Assembly: GCF_002953715.1 (NCBI RefSeq)
Contig: NZ_CP025012.1
Location: 4,335,001 to 4,399,000 of the forward strand
Direction of reading: 5' to 3'
Length of the DNA stretch: 64,000 bases
Source: Rhizobium leguminosarum
Lineage (GTDB): Bacteria > Pseudomonadota > Alphaproteobacteria > Rhizobiales > Rhizobiaceae
Below, one piece after another: positions 17,338 through 25,538 of this stretch (position 1 is the stretch's first letter; each line of letters begins with the position of its first letter). Below the pieces are notes generated by a model. It searched no databases. It was given only the letters and a program-made list of their open reading frames with translations, and had not been told where the DNA came from. A program made the translations under genes and the position numbers.

Positions 17338-18066
17338 CTAGAGATGCGGGTTGCGCGGCCGGTATTTCTTGACGAGCTTCTGGTTGATCTCGGCAGCGCC
17401 CGGCATGTTGGCGCTGAGATAAATTGGCGCATCGCCGGATTTCGAAAGCTCCGAGGCGACTTCGGCGAAGATCGCATTGATGACCGTCACCCCGACCGCC
17501 GTCGAGACTGGCCCAACCCGAAGCCCCGTGCCTTCGAGATCGACAACGGCGTCACCCGGTGGCAGCCCGTTGTCGAGCACCACATCGGCCACGTCGGCGA
17601 GCCGCCGGCGGCCATTGGCGATCGCGGAGGAATAGGCGATCGAAGTGATGGCAATCACCTTTGCGCCGATTTCGCGCGCATAGTCGGCGGCCTCGATCGG
17701 CGCGGCGTTCACGCCCGAATTGGAGGCGATGATGATGACATCGCCCGGCTGCATGCCGTAACGCTCCAGCATCGGCCGCACCAGGCCCTGCGTGCGCTCA
17801 TAGACCGAACTGATGACCGCACCCTCGTGCAGCATGGCCGAGCCGACGAGCACCGGCACGGTGAAGGCGAGCCCGCCGGCACGATAGTGCACCTCTTCCG
17901 CCAGCATATGCGAATGGCCGGTGCCAAAGACATAGACGCGCTTGTCGCCGTGGGCGGCATCGAGGATGACGGCTGCTGCCTGCGCCATCGGCTCGGCAAG
18001 CGTCCGCTTGAGTTCTTCCAGCCGGCCGATCAGATTGGAGAAGTAGGCATCGGTGATATCAGTCAT
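17338..18066 (-). CDS. SIS-domain sugar isomerase-like protein (UPF0309 type)
   Basis: 242 residues from the ATG at 18066, 17 nt after the nagA stop; the frame upstream only runs antiparallel to nagA coding sequence and is ignored. A single SIS domain is seen: RVYVFGTGHSHMLAEEVHYR binds the sugar phosphate, and DVIIIASNSGVNAAPIEAADYARE is the second loop with the SNSG serine. Proteins of this type bind phosphosugars such as MurNAc-6-P-like or GlcNAc-6-P compounds. As the last gene of the nag operon it likely handles an amino-sugar phosphate; exact reaction unknown. Confidence 0.85.
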   Translation of the reverse strand: MTDITDAYFSNLIGRLEELKRTLAEPMAQAAAVILDAAHGDKRVYVFGTGHSHMLAEEVHYRAGGLAFTVPVLVGSAMLHEGAVISSVYERTQGLVRPMLERYGMQPGDVIIIASNSGVNAAPIEAADYAREIGAKVIAITSIAYSSAIANGRRRLADVADVVLDNGLPPGDAVVDLEGTGLRVGPVSTAVGVTVINAIFAEVASELSKSGDAPIYLSANMPGAAEINQKLVKKYRPRNPHL

Positions 18067-18083
18067 CCGGCTTATCCTTGATT

Positions 18084-19235
18084 TCAGGTCACTTCGCCGC
18101 TGAGCCAGGTGGCGGTGACGGCAAGCGCATCGGTGAGATGCACGAGATCGGCACGCGTACCCGGCGAGAGATGGCCGCGATCGGCAAGCCGGAGGAACCG
18201 GGCCGGATAAAGCGTCGCCATGCGCAAAGCCTCGGCGAGCGTCAGGTCGAGATAGGTGACGCCGTAACGGATCGTCGAGATCATGTCGACGTCGGAACCG
18301 GCCAGCGTGCCGTCGGACAGCACCAGCTTCGAGCAGAAGCCGCCCCTTTCGCGCCGGACCGTGCGCCCGTTCAGCGTGAACGAATCCTTCTCCGACCCGA
18401 CGAGCGACATCGCATCGGTGACGAAAAACAGCTTGCCTTCGCCGCGTTTGGCGCGGAGCGCCGTGCGCAGGGCCTTCGGATCGACATGATGGCCATCGGC
18501 GATGATGCCGCACCAGGTCGAGGGATGATCGATCGCCGCACCGACGAGACCGGGCGCACGGTGTCCGAGCTGGCTCATGGCGTTGAAGAGATGCGTGACG
18601 CCCCGCGCGCCGGCATCGAAACGTTCTTCCGCCGCCTCGCTCGAACAATCGGAATGGCCGACGCTGATGGTGACGCCGGCTTCTGCAAGTTCGCGCACCT
18701 GGGCAACCGTCACCTGCTCGGCGGCCATGGTCACGAGCAGCGTGCCGATCGCCTCGCGCGCCCGGATGAAGGCCTTGACGTCGCGGTCCTCCACCGGTCG
18801 CATCAGCTCGGCCAGATGCGCTCCCTTCCTCGCAGGCGCCAGATGCGGACCTTCGAGATGCAGACCGGCGACGCCGCGGTTCGCCTTGACAGCCTCCTTG
18901 GCGGCCTCGATGGCGGCAATGGATGCTTCTGATGTATCGGTGATCAGCGTCGGCAGCAGCGACGTCGTGCCATAGGGCCGGTGCCCGCCGGCGATAATAT
19001 CCATCGAGGCGGCGGAAGGCTCGTCGTTCAGCATCCGCCCGGCGCCGCCATTGACCTGCGCATCGATGAAACCGGCCGACAGAACGCCGCCTGCAAGTGT
19101 CACGACCTCGCCATCCGGCAGATCGTTTCTGGCACCGATCGCTTCGACGCGGCCATCGGCAACGATGAGCGCCTTGTCGCCATGGAAACGCTCGCCGTCG
19201 AAGATGCGGGCGCCGACGAAGATCTTGCGGACCAT
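18084..19235 (-). CDS. nagA: N-acetylglucosamine-6-phosphate deacetylase
   Basis: 383 residues, amidohydrolase fold. Metal and substrate motifs: PGFIDAQVNGGAG-like segment (here SAGFIDAQVNGGAG), GLHLEGPHLAP with the metal Glu/His, ISVGHSDCSSEAA, GVTHLFNAMSQLGHR, and the catalytic Asp in FFVTDAMSLVG. It removes the acetyl group from GlcNAc-6-P. It overlaps the upstream NagB-II-like gene by one base (TGATG), so expression is coupled. Confidence 0.95.
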   Translation of the reverse strand: MVRKIFVGARIFDGERFHGDKALIVADGRVEAIGARNDLPDGEVVTLAGGVLSAGFIDAQVNGGAGRMLNDEPSAASMDIIAGGHRPYGTTSLLPTLITDTSEASIAAIEAAKEAVKANRGVAGLHLEGPHLAPARKGAHLAELMRPVEDRDVKAFIRAREAIGTLLVTMAAEQVTVAQVRELAEAGVTISVGHSDCSSEAAEERFDAGARGVTHLFNAMSQLGHRAPGLVGAAIDHPSTWCGIIADGHHVDPKALRTALRAKRGEGKLFFVTDAMSLVGSEKDSFTLNGRTVRRERGGFCSKLVLSDGTLAGSDVDMISTIRYGVTYLDLTLAEALRMATLYPARFLRLADRGHLSPGTRADLVHLTDALAVTATWLSGEVT

Positions 19236-20266
19236 CAGACCGTCTCCGTCACCTTGAGCAGGTTCGCCGGCTTGTCGGGATCAAAGCCCTTGCGGCGCGT
19301 CACCGACTCGATCAGCCGGTAATAGACGAGCAGCGACACCAGCGGGTCGACGAGGCCGTTGCCCGTCGTCGGCACGCGCAGATGAACACCGGAAAGCGGC
19401 TGCGCCGAGAAGCCGACGGTGGTGGCGCCGAGCTTCTGCAGGCGCTCCAACGCCTGGACATTGTTGGCGAAGGCCGCATCGTCGGGTGCGAAGGCGACGA
19501 TCGGGAAGCCCGGCTGCACCAGGCGCATGGGGCCGTGCATCAGTTCTGCCAGCGAGAAGGCCTCGGCATGTAGGCCGGAGGTTTCCTTGGCCTTCAGCGC
19601 CGCTTCGAGCGCGATCGCGAAGGCCGGGCCGCGGCCGGCTGTATAGAGAGAGGTCGCGTTGAACAGCACCTCCTCGGCTGCTGCCGTGTCGGTCCCGGCG
19701 GTCGCCGACAGTGCCGCCGGCAGCTTGTCGAGTGCGGCCTGCAGGTCGGACGCGCCGCCGATCGCAGCCGTCACGCCGGCAAGCGCGGCGACCGAGGCGA
19801 TGAAGGATTTTGTCGCCGCGACGCTCTTTTCCGCGCCGGCATTGAGGCCGAGAACGATATCGGCCTGTTTCGCAAGCGGGCTGTCGGTAACGTTGACGAC
19901 GGCGATCGTCGTCGCTCCGCCCTTCTTCGCCGCCTCCTGCAACGCGACGATATCGGGGCTGGCACCCGACTGCGAGACGGTGAAATGGACGCCGCCCTTC
20001 AGATGCAGCGCCGCACCATAGACGGAAGCGATCGACGGACCGACCGAGGCGACCGGAACGCCGCAGGTAATCTCGAAAAGATATTTGAAAAAGGTGGCGG
20101 CGTGGTCCGAGGAGCCGCGCGCCGCCGTCGTCACCACGCTCGGGCGGGCGGACGAAAACAGCCGGGCAATCTCGGCAAAGACCGGTTTTTCCTTTTCTAG
20201 AAGCGTGGCCACCACCTCTGGCGATTGGCCGGCTTCTTGCAGCATCAGTGACTGGTTGTCATTCAT
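19235..20266 (-). CDS. SIS-domain glucosamine-6-phosphate deaminase (NagB-II type)
   Basis: 343 residues with two SIS domains and no N-terminal glutaminase domain, so it is not GlmS. Key loops: VTTAARGSSDHAATFFKYLFE (GSS), FTVSQSGASPDIVALQEAAK (SQSG), AEKSVAATKSFI and GPAFAIALEAALKAKET with the catalytic Glu region. Members next to nagA act as GlcN-6-P deaminase/isomerase, giving fructose-6-P and ammonia. Its ATG overlaps the GntR stop by 4 nt. Annotation software often calls it a GlmS-type transaminase. Confidence 0.88.
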   Translation of the reverse strand: MNDNQSLMLQEAGQSPEVVATLLEKEKPVFAEIARLFSSARPSVVTTAARGSSDHAATFFKYLFEITCGVPVASVGPSIASVYGAALHLKGGVHFTVSQSGASPDIVALQEAAKKGGATTIAVVNVTDSPLAKQADIVLGLNAGAEKSVAATKSFIASVAALAGVTAAIGGASDLQAALDKLPAALSATAGTDTAAAEEVLFNATSLYTAGRGPAFAIALEAALKAKETSGLHAEAFSLAELMHGPMRLVQPGFPIVAFAPDDAAFANNVQALERLQKLGATTVGFSAQPLSGVHLRVPTTGNGLVDPLVSLLVYYRLIESVTRRKGFDPDKPANLLKVTETV

Positions 20267-21036
20267 AGGTCATCTCCGATTCTCAATTCGGCTACGAAAT
20301 CATAGGCATCGCCGCGATAATGCGAGCGGGTGTATTCGACGACGCGCTGGTCTTCCAGGCGCGAGACACGTTCGATCAGGAGCGCCGGCGCGCCCGATTT
20401 GACGTTCAGAATTGCGGCGGAGGACGGGTCGAGCGTGACCGCCGTCAGCCGCTGCAGCGCGCGCACGGGCCTGTGGCCGCTGGCCGTCAGCGCATCGTAG
20501 AGCGATCCCTCGCCACCGGCATCGTGCCCGAGGAACTTGATCGGCACCACGGCGCGTTCAATCGCCAGCGGCAGGCCGTCGGCAAGGCGCAAGCGGTCGA
20601 GTCTCAGCACCGGCTCGTCGCCGCCAAGGCCGAGCAGAAAGGATTCCTCCGGCGATGGCGTATTGACCGCCCGCGACAATATCCGTGCGGCCGGCAGACG
20701 CCCGCGTGAACGCATGTCGGCGGAGAAGGAGGAAAGCCGCCAGAGCGACTGTTCCATGCGCTCTACTCTGTTCGACACGAAAGTACCGCTTCCGTGGCGC
20801 GATTCCAGTGCGCCGGATGCCATCAGATCGCGATAGGCGGTGCGCACGGTCACACGGCCGAGCTTCAGAGCTTCGGCAAGGTCGCGCTCGCCCGGAAGTG
20901 CGGTGCCGGGCTTCAGCAGCCCTTCCTGAATGAGGCCGGTCAGCGTCTGCGCCAGCCGCTTGTAGAGCGGCCCGGTCAATGCCTTGTCACGCAGGCCGCG
21001 GCTGTTCAGTTCCGCTATCAGACTGGTTCTATCCAT
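20263..21036 (-). CDS. GntR/HutC-family repressor of the amino-sugar operon (NagR/NagQ-like)
   Basis: 257 residues from the ATG at 21036; a longer frame would run through the operator region. The winged helix is at residues 20-85 (GTALPGERDLAEALKLGRVTVRTAYRD). The C-terminal UTRA domain binds a phosphosugar (EESFLLGLGGDEPVLRLDRLR and PSSAAILNVKSGAPALLIERV). It is the first gene of the operon and overlaps the next gene by 4 nt. Three copies of an 8-bp site surround its start codon, indicating autorepression relieved by GlcN-6-P or GlcNAc-6-P (inferred from family). Confidence 0.9.
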   Translation of the reverse strand: MDRTSLIAELNSRGLRDKALTGPLYKRLAQTLTGLIQEGLLKPGTALPGERDLAEALKLGRVTVRTAYRDLMASGALESRHGSGTFVSNRVERMEQSLWRLSSFSADMRSRGRLPAARILSRAVNTPSPEESFLLGLGGDEPVLRLDRLRLADGLPLAIERAVVPIKFLGHDAGGEGSLYDALTASGHRPVRALQRLTAVTLDPSSAAILNVKSGAPALLIERVSRLEDQRVVEYTRSHYRGDAYDFVAELRIGDDL

Positions 21037-21064
21037 GGACACACAATAGAACCTATATAGAACC
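21025..21064. promoter_or_regulatory. Operator cluster for the GntR regulator
   Basis: The 8-mer ATAGAACC occurs at 21046-21053 and again at 21057-21064 (11 bp apart, one helical turn). Its inverse GGTTCTAT occurs at 21025-21032, inside the first codons of the regulator. The arrangement forms an inverted repeat across the start codon plus a second half site, typical of tight autorepression. Confidence 0.65.
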
Positions 21065-21167
21065 AATCGGCAAGACAGAATCGCGTGCCGAAAGAAAAAA
21101 CCCTCGCCGGCGGGCCGTCGAGGGTTTCATAACGATCAAATTTGACAACCGTGCGTCCGCAGGGCGC

Positions 21168-22193
21168 TCAGTTCTTGGTGAAGATATAATCCGTCTCCTG
21201 GCGCAGCACTTCGCCGGGGCGCAGAACCGCATTCGGAAAACCTTGGTGATTGATGGCATCCGGCCAGACCTGCGTCTCCAGGCAGAAGCCGGCGAATGGA
21301 CCGTATTTGCGCCCGCCGATGCCGGGAGCCCCGGTATCAAGCTTGAAGCCGGCATAGAATTGTACGCCTGGCTCGGTGCTGCGCACCTCCAGCGACACAC
21401 CGGAATAAAGGCTGCGGGCAAGCGCGACGCTCCGTTTGGCGGTGCGCTCGCCGGACAGGCAGAAATTATGGTCGTAGAACACCTGTTCGCTGCCGACGAA
21501 ACGCTTCATCGGCGCCATCTCGCGGAAATCGAATTCGGTGCCCTCGACGGAACGGATTTCGCCGGTCGGCACCTGCTTCTCATCGGTCGGCAGATAATGA
21601 TCGGCGGCAATCATGATATCGTGGCCAAGCGCATCTTCGCGACCGTCGAGATTGAAATAGGCGTGCTGGCAAACATTGGCGAGCGTCGGCTGGTCGCTGG
21701 TCGATTCGTAGGTGACCGACAGTTCACCGTTGCCATGCACCCGGAAAGTCGCCTGGATGGTGCAATTGCCGGGATAGCCGGCGCGGCCATCGGGATCGAC
21801 GATCTTCAGCACCACGCGCTCGATGTCATGTTCGACGATCGTCCAGTTGCGTTTGGCGATATTGTCGCTGCCGCCATGCAGATGCGTCACGCCGTTTTCA
21901 TTCAGTTCGAGCTGATAGTCCTTGTCGTCAAGCGCAAACTTGCCGCCGCCGACGCGGTTGGCGCAGCGGCCGGGTGTCGCGCCGAAATAGGACGAATAGA
22001 GGGGGTAGCTGTCGAAATCGTCAAAGCCGAGTTGCAGCGGCGCGTCATGTCCCTCGAGGCGCAGATCCTGGATGACCGCACCCCAGGTTATGATCTTGGC
22101 CGTCAGTCCACCGCCCCTGATCACGACGCGATAAACGGTCTCGCCCGCTTTCGTCTGCCCGAAAACGTCCCGTTCCAACTTATCCGACATCAT
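21168..22193 (-). CDS. galM: Aldose 1-epimerase (mutarotase)
   Basis: 341 residues, galactose mutarotase fold. Seen are the substrate-binding Arg region FGATPGRCANRVGGGKF, the catalytic His in VTHLHGGSDNIAKRNW and in LANVCQHAYFNLDGRE, and the catalytic Glu near FAGFCLETQVWPDAINH. It interconverts alpha and beta anomers of free hexoses. Two adjacent ATGs (22193, 22190) are possible. It is read leftward on its own; a 15-bp perfect hairpin lies immediately upstream. No sugar operon partner is adjacent apart from the nag operon 100 bp downstream. Confidence 0.93.
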   Translation of the reverse strand: MMSDKLERDVFGQTKAGETVYRVVIRGGGLTAKIITWGAVIQDLRLEGHDAPLQLGFDDFDSYPLYSSYFGATPGRCANRVGGGKFALDDKDYQLELNENGVTHLHGGSDNIAKRNWTIVEHDIERVVLKIVDPDGRAGYPGNCTIQATFRVHGNGELSVTYESTSDQPTLANVCQHAYFNLDGREDALGHDIMIAADHYLPTDEKQVPTGEIRSVEGTEFDFREMAPMKRFVGSEQVFYDHNFCLSGERTAKRSVALARSLYSGVSLEVRSTEPGVQFYAGFKLDTGAPGIGGRKYGPFAGFCLETQVWPDAINHQGFPNAVLRPGEVLRQETDYIFTKN

Positions 22194-22214
22194 TGACCGT
22201 CCATTCTATCCCTG

Positions 22215-22256
22215 CTGCAAATTCCTCAATTCGGAATCGATTTGAGGAATTTGCAG
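22215..22256. promoter_or_regulatory. 15-bp perfect inverted repeat in the galM leader
   Basis: Left arm CTGCAAATTCCTCAA at 22215-22229 and right arm TTGAGGAATTTGCAG at 22242-22256 are exact reverse complements around a 12-nt centre. The repeat ends 21 nt before the galM ATG. No T-run follows on either strand, so it is not a standard terminator. It could be an operator for a dimeric regulator or a leader hairpin. Confidence 0.6.
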
Positions 22257-22359
22257 CGATTCAAAGTGTGCATTGCACGTCCGATGAAGACGCGCGGTGT
22301 GGTAGGGTTCAGGACAGGAACCTGCCCGCATTTGCTTCAATCCGCAACCGGCGGATCGG

Positions 22360-22386
22360 AAAGAAAATGCCGCAGCGGTGATGCGG
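22360..22386 (-). terminator. Probable metA terminator
   Basis: On the minus strand the stem CCGCA / TGCGG with a 7-nt loop is followed by ATTTTCTTT, about 30 nt after the metA stop. Confidence 0.6.
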
Positions 22387-22415
22387 CGGCCGGCTCGAGG
22401 GGCGATCGGCAACGG

Positions 22416-23339
22416 TCAGAGGTCCGTGCCGATCTCTTCCACATCAAAGGGCGTCGTCTGGTAGATTTCGTTGATCCAGTTGCCGAACAAGAGATGCGCA
22501 TGGCTGCGCCAGCGGTTCTGCGGCGCAAGCGCCGGATCGTTATGCGGGAAGTAATTGTGCGGCATCTTGATCGGCACGCCGGTATTGACGTCGCGGAAAT
22601 ACTCGTCGGAAAGCGAGGTGGAATCATATTCGACATGGTTGAACATGTAGAGCCGCCGGCCTCTCTTCTCGTGCACGAGGCACACACCCATCTCGGCTGA
22701 TTCCATCAGGATCTCCAGGCTTTCGGATTTCTCGATATCGGCGCGACGCACTTCGGTCCAGCGCGACACCGGCACTTCGAAATTGTCGGAAAAGCCGTTG
22801 AGATAGATCGAGGAAGGTTTCAGGTTCCGGTGACGGTAGACCCCGAAGGCCTTCTCTTTCAGCTCGTATTTCGGAACGCCGTGAAAATGATAGATCGCCG
22901 CCATCGCGCCCCAGCAGACGTTCATCGTCGAATGGACATTCGTTTCCGTCCAGTCGAGAATCTCCTGCATCTCCGGCCAATAGGTGACGTCCTCATAGGG
23001 CAAAAGCTCGATCGGCGCCCCAGTGATGATGAAGCCGTCGAACTTGCGGTGTTTTACCTCCTCCCAGGTCTGGTAGAAGGCAAGCAGATGATCCTCGGAC
23101 GTGTTTTTCGCCTTATGGCCGCCGATGCGGATGAGCGACAGTTCCACCTGCAGCGGCGAGGCGCCGACGAGACGCGCCATCTGCAGTTCGGTCTTGATCT
23201 TGTTCGGCATGAGGTTGAGCAGCCCGATCTGCAACGGTCGGATATCCTGACGGATCGCCAACGTCTCGGTCATCACCCGCACACCTTCCTGAACCAGGGT
23301 TTCGAAGGCGGGCAGCGTATCGGGGATCTTGATGGGCAT
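22416..23339 (-). CDS. metA: Homoserine O-acyltransferase MetA
   Basis: 307 residues from MPIKIPDTLPAFETL, the standard MetA start (ATG at 23339). It has the class I amidotransferase-like fold with nucleophile Cys in NVCWGAMAAIYHFHGV, and the downstream FGVYRHRNL and catalytic His/Glu region near the C-terminal half. It acylates homoserine in the first committed step of methionine synthesis; acetyl-CoA versus succinyl-CoA use cannot be settled by eye, though many alphaproteobacterial MetA enzymes use acetyl-CoA. A SAM-II riboswitch precedes it. Confidence 0.95.
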   Translation of the reverse strand: MPIKIPDTLPAFETLVQEGVRVMTETLAIRQDIRPLQIGLLNLMPNKIKTELQMARLVGASPLQVELSLIRIGGHKAKNTSEDHLLAFYQTWEEVKHRKFDGFIITGAPIELLPYEDVTYWPEMQEILDWTETNVHSTMNVCWGAMAAIYHFHGVPKYELKEKAFGVYRHRNLKPSSIYLNGFSDNFEVPVSRWTEVRRADIEKSESLEILMESAEMGVCLVHEKRGRRLYMFNHVEYDSTSLSDEYFRDVNTGVPIKMPHNYFPHNDPALAPQNRWRSHAHLLFGNWINEIYQTTPFDVEEIGTDL

Positions 23340-23360
23340 AGCGGTCACTCGATCAAAAAC

Positions 23361-23392
23361 AAAAACCGGCGGCGAAAAAAATCGCTACCGGT
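23361..23392 (-). terminator. Attenuator-type terminator between SAM-II aptamer and metA
   Basis: On the minus strand ACCGG-TA-GCGA-loop-TCGC-CG-CCGGT is followed by TTTTTGTTTTT. The stem is 5 plus 4 bp with a 2x2 internal loop and a T-rich hexaloop. It sits 8 nt after the aptamer and 22 nt before the metA ATG, so it could terminate transcription in response to ligand. Confidence 0.6.
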
Positions 23393-23399
23393 CCGCACG

Positions 23400-23457
23400 C
23401 GGCCCTTTAGCGACTTTTTTAACGTGGCTGCAAGCCGGCCGGCCAAATCACCACGGA
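23400..23457 (-). ncRNA. SAM-II riboswitch of metA
   Basis: Minus-strand sequence reads CGTGGTGATTTGGCCGGCC, then GGCTTGCAGCCACGTTAAA, then GTCGCTAAAGGGCC. Stem P1 is CGTGG (23451-23455) with CCACG (23423-23427). The pseudoknot pairs loop GGCC with the 3' GGGCC. The A-rich strand and GCTAAA are hallmarks of SAM-II, a class found upstream of methionine genes in alphaproteobacteria. Binding of S-adenosylmethionine should lower metA expression. Confidence 0.88.
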
Positions 23458-23615
23458 GCGCTTTAATTAGACCCAGTCGGGTCGCGAATCAACTGTCGAC
23501 TGCAGTCAAGTGACCTCTGCTGCATCATCACAGTTTAATGAATGATAGAATCTGTTGATAGACCCGTAACGCCACCATGTTATTTATAGGGGCATGGGCG
23601 ATTTGGAAAAGCGTA

Positions 23616-25466
23616 ATGGCAGATAAGATCGAGGGGAGGCCGGGCATCCGGAGGCAGGATAGGGTAGGGTATGATTTCAGCCTGACATATCGCCTCGGCG
23701 TCATGTTCTCAGCATTCTGGAATTCGGAAGTACGTGGCAGGGTGCTGTTTCTGGCGACCGTGCTGATCCTCGTTATCCTGGCGACGTCCTACGGCCAGGT
23801 CATCTTGAACGAGTGGAATGCGCCCTTCTATGACTCGCTGGAGCGCCGCGACCTCGGCGAATTCTTCCACCAACTCGAAATCTTTGCGATGATCGCCGGC
23901 ACACTGCTGCTGCTCAACGTGCTGCAGGCCTGGCTGAACCAGATGACGGCGCTCTATATGCGCGAAGGCCTGTCACGCGATCTCGTCGACCAGTGGCTGA
24001 AGCGCAAGCGGGCGCTGCGGCTCGCTTCCAGCGGCCTGATCGGCGTCAATCCGGACCAGCGTCTGCACGAGGATTCCCGCAACCTTGCCGAAAGCACGAC
24101 AGGGCTGGTTCTCGGCCTGCTGCAGTCGACCATTCTTCTGGTGAGCTTCATCGGCGTTCTCTGGGAGCTTTCGAGCGGCTTCATCTTCCGCATCAGCGGC
24201 CATAGCTTCTCCATTCCGGGCTACATGGTCTGGGCGGCGATTTTCTATGCCGCTTCTGCCTCGGTGCTGAGCCAGGTCGTCGGTCGCAAGCTGGTCAAGC
24301 TCAATGCCGACCGCTTTTCGAAGGAGGCCGAGCTTCGCTTCACGCTGATGCATGCCAATGAGAACATGCCGGCGATCACCGTCGCCCGCGGCGAGGAGAA
24401 CGAGCGCCGGCGCATCAACACCGATATCAGCTCGGTGCTGACAGTCGTCAAGCGGCTTGCCATGGCCAATACCAATCTCACCTGGGTTTCGGCCGGTTAT
24501 GGCTGGCTGGTGCTCGTCATCCCGATCATCGTGGCCGCCCCCGCTTATTTCTCCGGCGGTCTCACCCTCGGCCAGTTGATGATGTCCGTCGGTGCCTTCA
24601 ACCAGGTCAACACGGCGCTGCGCTGGTATGTCTCCAATTTCGGCCCGATCGCCGAATGGCGCGCCACGCTGATGCGCGTCACCGATTTCCGCCAGGCGCT
24701 GGTCGACATGGAAGAGGACGTCGACCTCAAGGACAGCATCGCCTATGAAAACGCCGCGCCCGACACGCTGACGCTGAAGGACGTGGTGATCGTCGCCAAG
24801 ATCGGCGAAGACATCGAGGAATGCGGCGGTTTCCGTCTGCGTGAAACCAATGTCGTGATCAAGGCCGGCGAAAAAATCATGATCAACGGCGATCACAGCG
24901 TCAATCGCAAGCTGCTCTTCCAGGCGATGGCCGGCCTCTGGCCGTGCGGCAGCGGCACGATAGGCCTGCCGCCAATCGACGACATGCTCTTTGTTCCCCA
25001 GCTCGCCTATGTCCCCGGCGGCTCACTGCGCGAGGCGCTGGCCTTTCCCGAACGTCCCGAAGCCTACGAGAAAGCCGCCGTCGAGGCGGCCCTCGACAAG
25101 GTTGGTCTCCATTCGCTGATCGCAAGGCTCGAAACCCGCGCCCGCTGGGACAAGCTGCTCGACAGCGACCAGCAGAAAGCGATCGGATTTGCCCGCCTCC
25201 TACTCGTGCGCCCGCGCTGGATCATCTTCGACGAAGTGCTGGAAGGCATGGAGCCGGAATTGCAGGAAACAATGGCCAAACTGCTCACCTTGATGCCCGA
25301 AAGCGGCATGATCTATATCGGCCGCTCCGAGGCCTTTCTCGAGGCGCTGAAGCCGCGCGTGCTGCATCTGCAGGCGCTGCCGTCAGCATCCGAGGAGTCG
25401 CCTGTCGTCCAGACCGGCGCCAGCGCCAGTGCGGGCGCTGCCGCCGTGCCCGCACCGGCGCTTTAA
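23616..25466 (+). CDS. SbmA/YddA-like ABC transporter (permease fused to a degenerate ATPase domain)
   Basis: 616 residues from the ATG at 23616, which has GGAAAA upstream; an ATG 13 codons earlier lacks a site. Residues 25-390 form an SbmA/BacA-like membrane domain (YGQVILNEWNAPFYDSLERR is the family hallmark). Residues 415-600 form an ATPase domain with its motifs eroded: Walker A reads NGDHSVNRKLLF without the GKS/T, the signature reads LDSDQQKAIGF, the switch His reads IGRSEA; only Walker B IIFDEV survives. The tail is Ala-rich. ATP hydrolysis looks unlikely. It may act like proton-driven SbmA, or as an importer/exporter of peptides, B12 or long fatty acids. It is divergent from metA. Confidence 0.87.
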   Translation: MADKIEGRPGIRRQDRVGYDFSLTYRLGVMFSAFWNSEVRGRVLFLATVLILVILATSYGQVILNEWNAPFYDSLERRDLGEFFHQLEIFAMIAGTLLLLNVLQAWLNQMTALYMREGLSRDLVDQWLKRKRALRLASSGLIGVNPDQRLHEDSRNLAESTTGLVLGLLQSTILLVSFIGVLWELSSGFIFRISGHSFSIPGYMVWAAIFYAASASVLSQVVGRKLVKLNADRFSKEAELRFTLMHANENMPAITVARGEENERRRINTDISSVLTVVKRLAMANTNLTWVSAGYGWLVLVIPIIVAAPAYFSGGLTLGQLMMSVGAFNQVNTALRWYVSNFGPIAEWRATLMRVTDFRQALVDMEEDVDLKDSIAYENAAPDTLTLKDVVIVAKIGEDIEECGGFRLRETNVVIKAGEKIMINGDHSVNRKLLFQAMAGLWPCGSGTIGLPPIDDMLFVPQLAYVPGGSLREALAFPERPEAYEKAAVEAALDKVGLHSLIARLETRARWDKLLDSDQQKAIGFARLLLVRPRWIIFDEVLEGMEPELQETMAKLLTLMPESGMIYIGRSEAFLEALKPRVLHLQALPSASEESPVVQTGASASAGAAAVPAPAL

Positions 25467-25515
25467 TGCATGCCGCCCAAAAAGTGTGGAGCGGTTTTGG
25501 GATGACGGCATGCAT
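25466..25515. repeat. Half RIME-like element, copy 4
   Basis: Only the first palindrome is present: ATGCATGCCG at 25466-25475 pairs perfectly with CGGCATGCAT at 25506-25515. Inside are the shared AAAAAGTGTGGAGCGGTTTT core bases. It begins at the stop codon of the upstream gene, between two convergent genes. Confidence 0.65.
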
Positions 25516-25538
25516 AAGACAAGGATTTGAGCCGCTGG

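Noticed and set aside
17338..18648. A longer 436-residue form of the SIS-domain protein
   Set aside because: The extra N-terminus is an Arg-rich out-of-frame reading of nagA; the ATG at 18066 directly follows the nagA stop.
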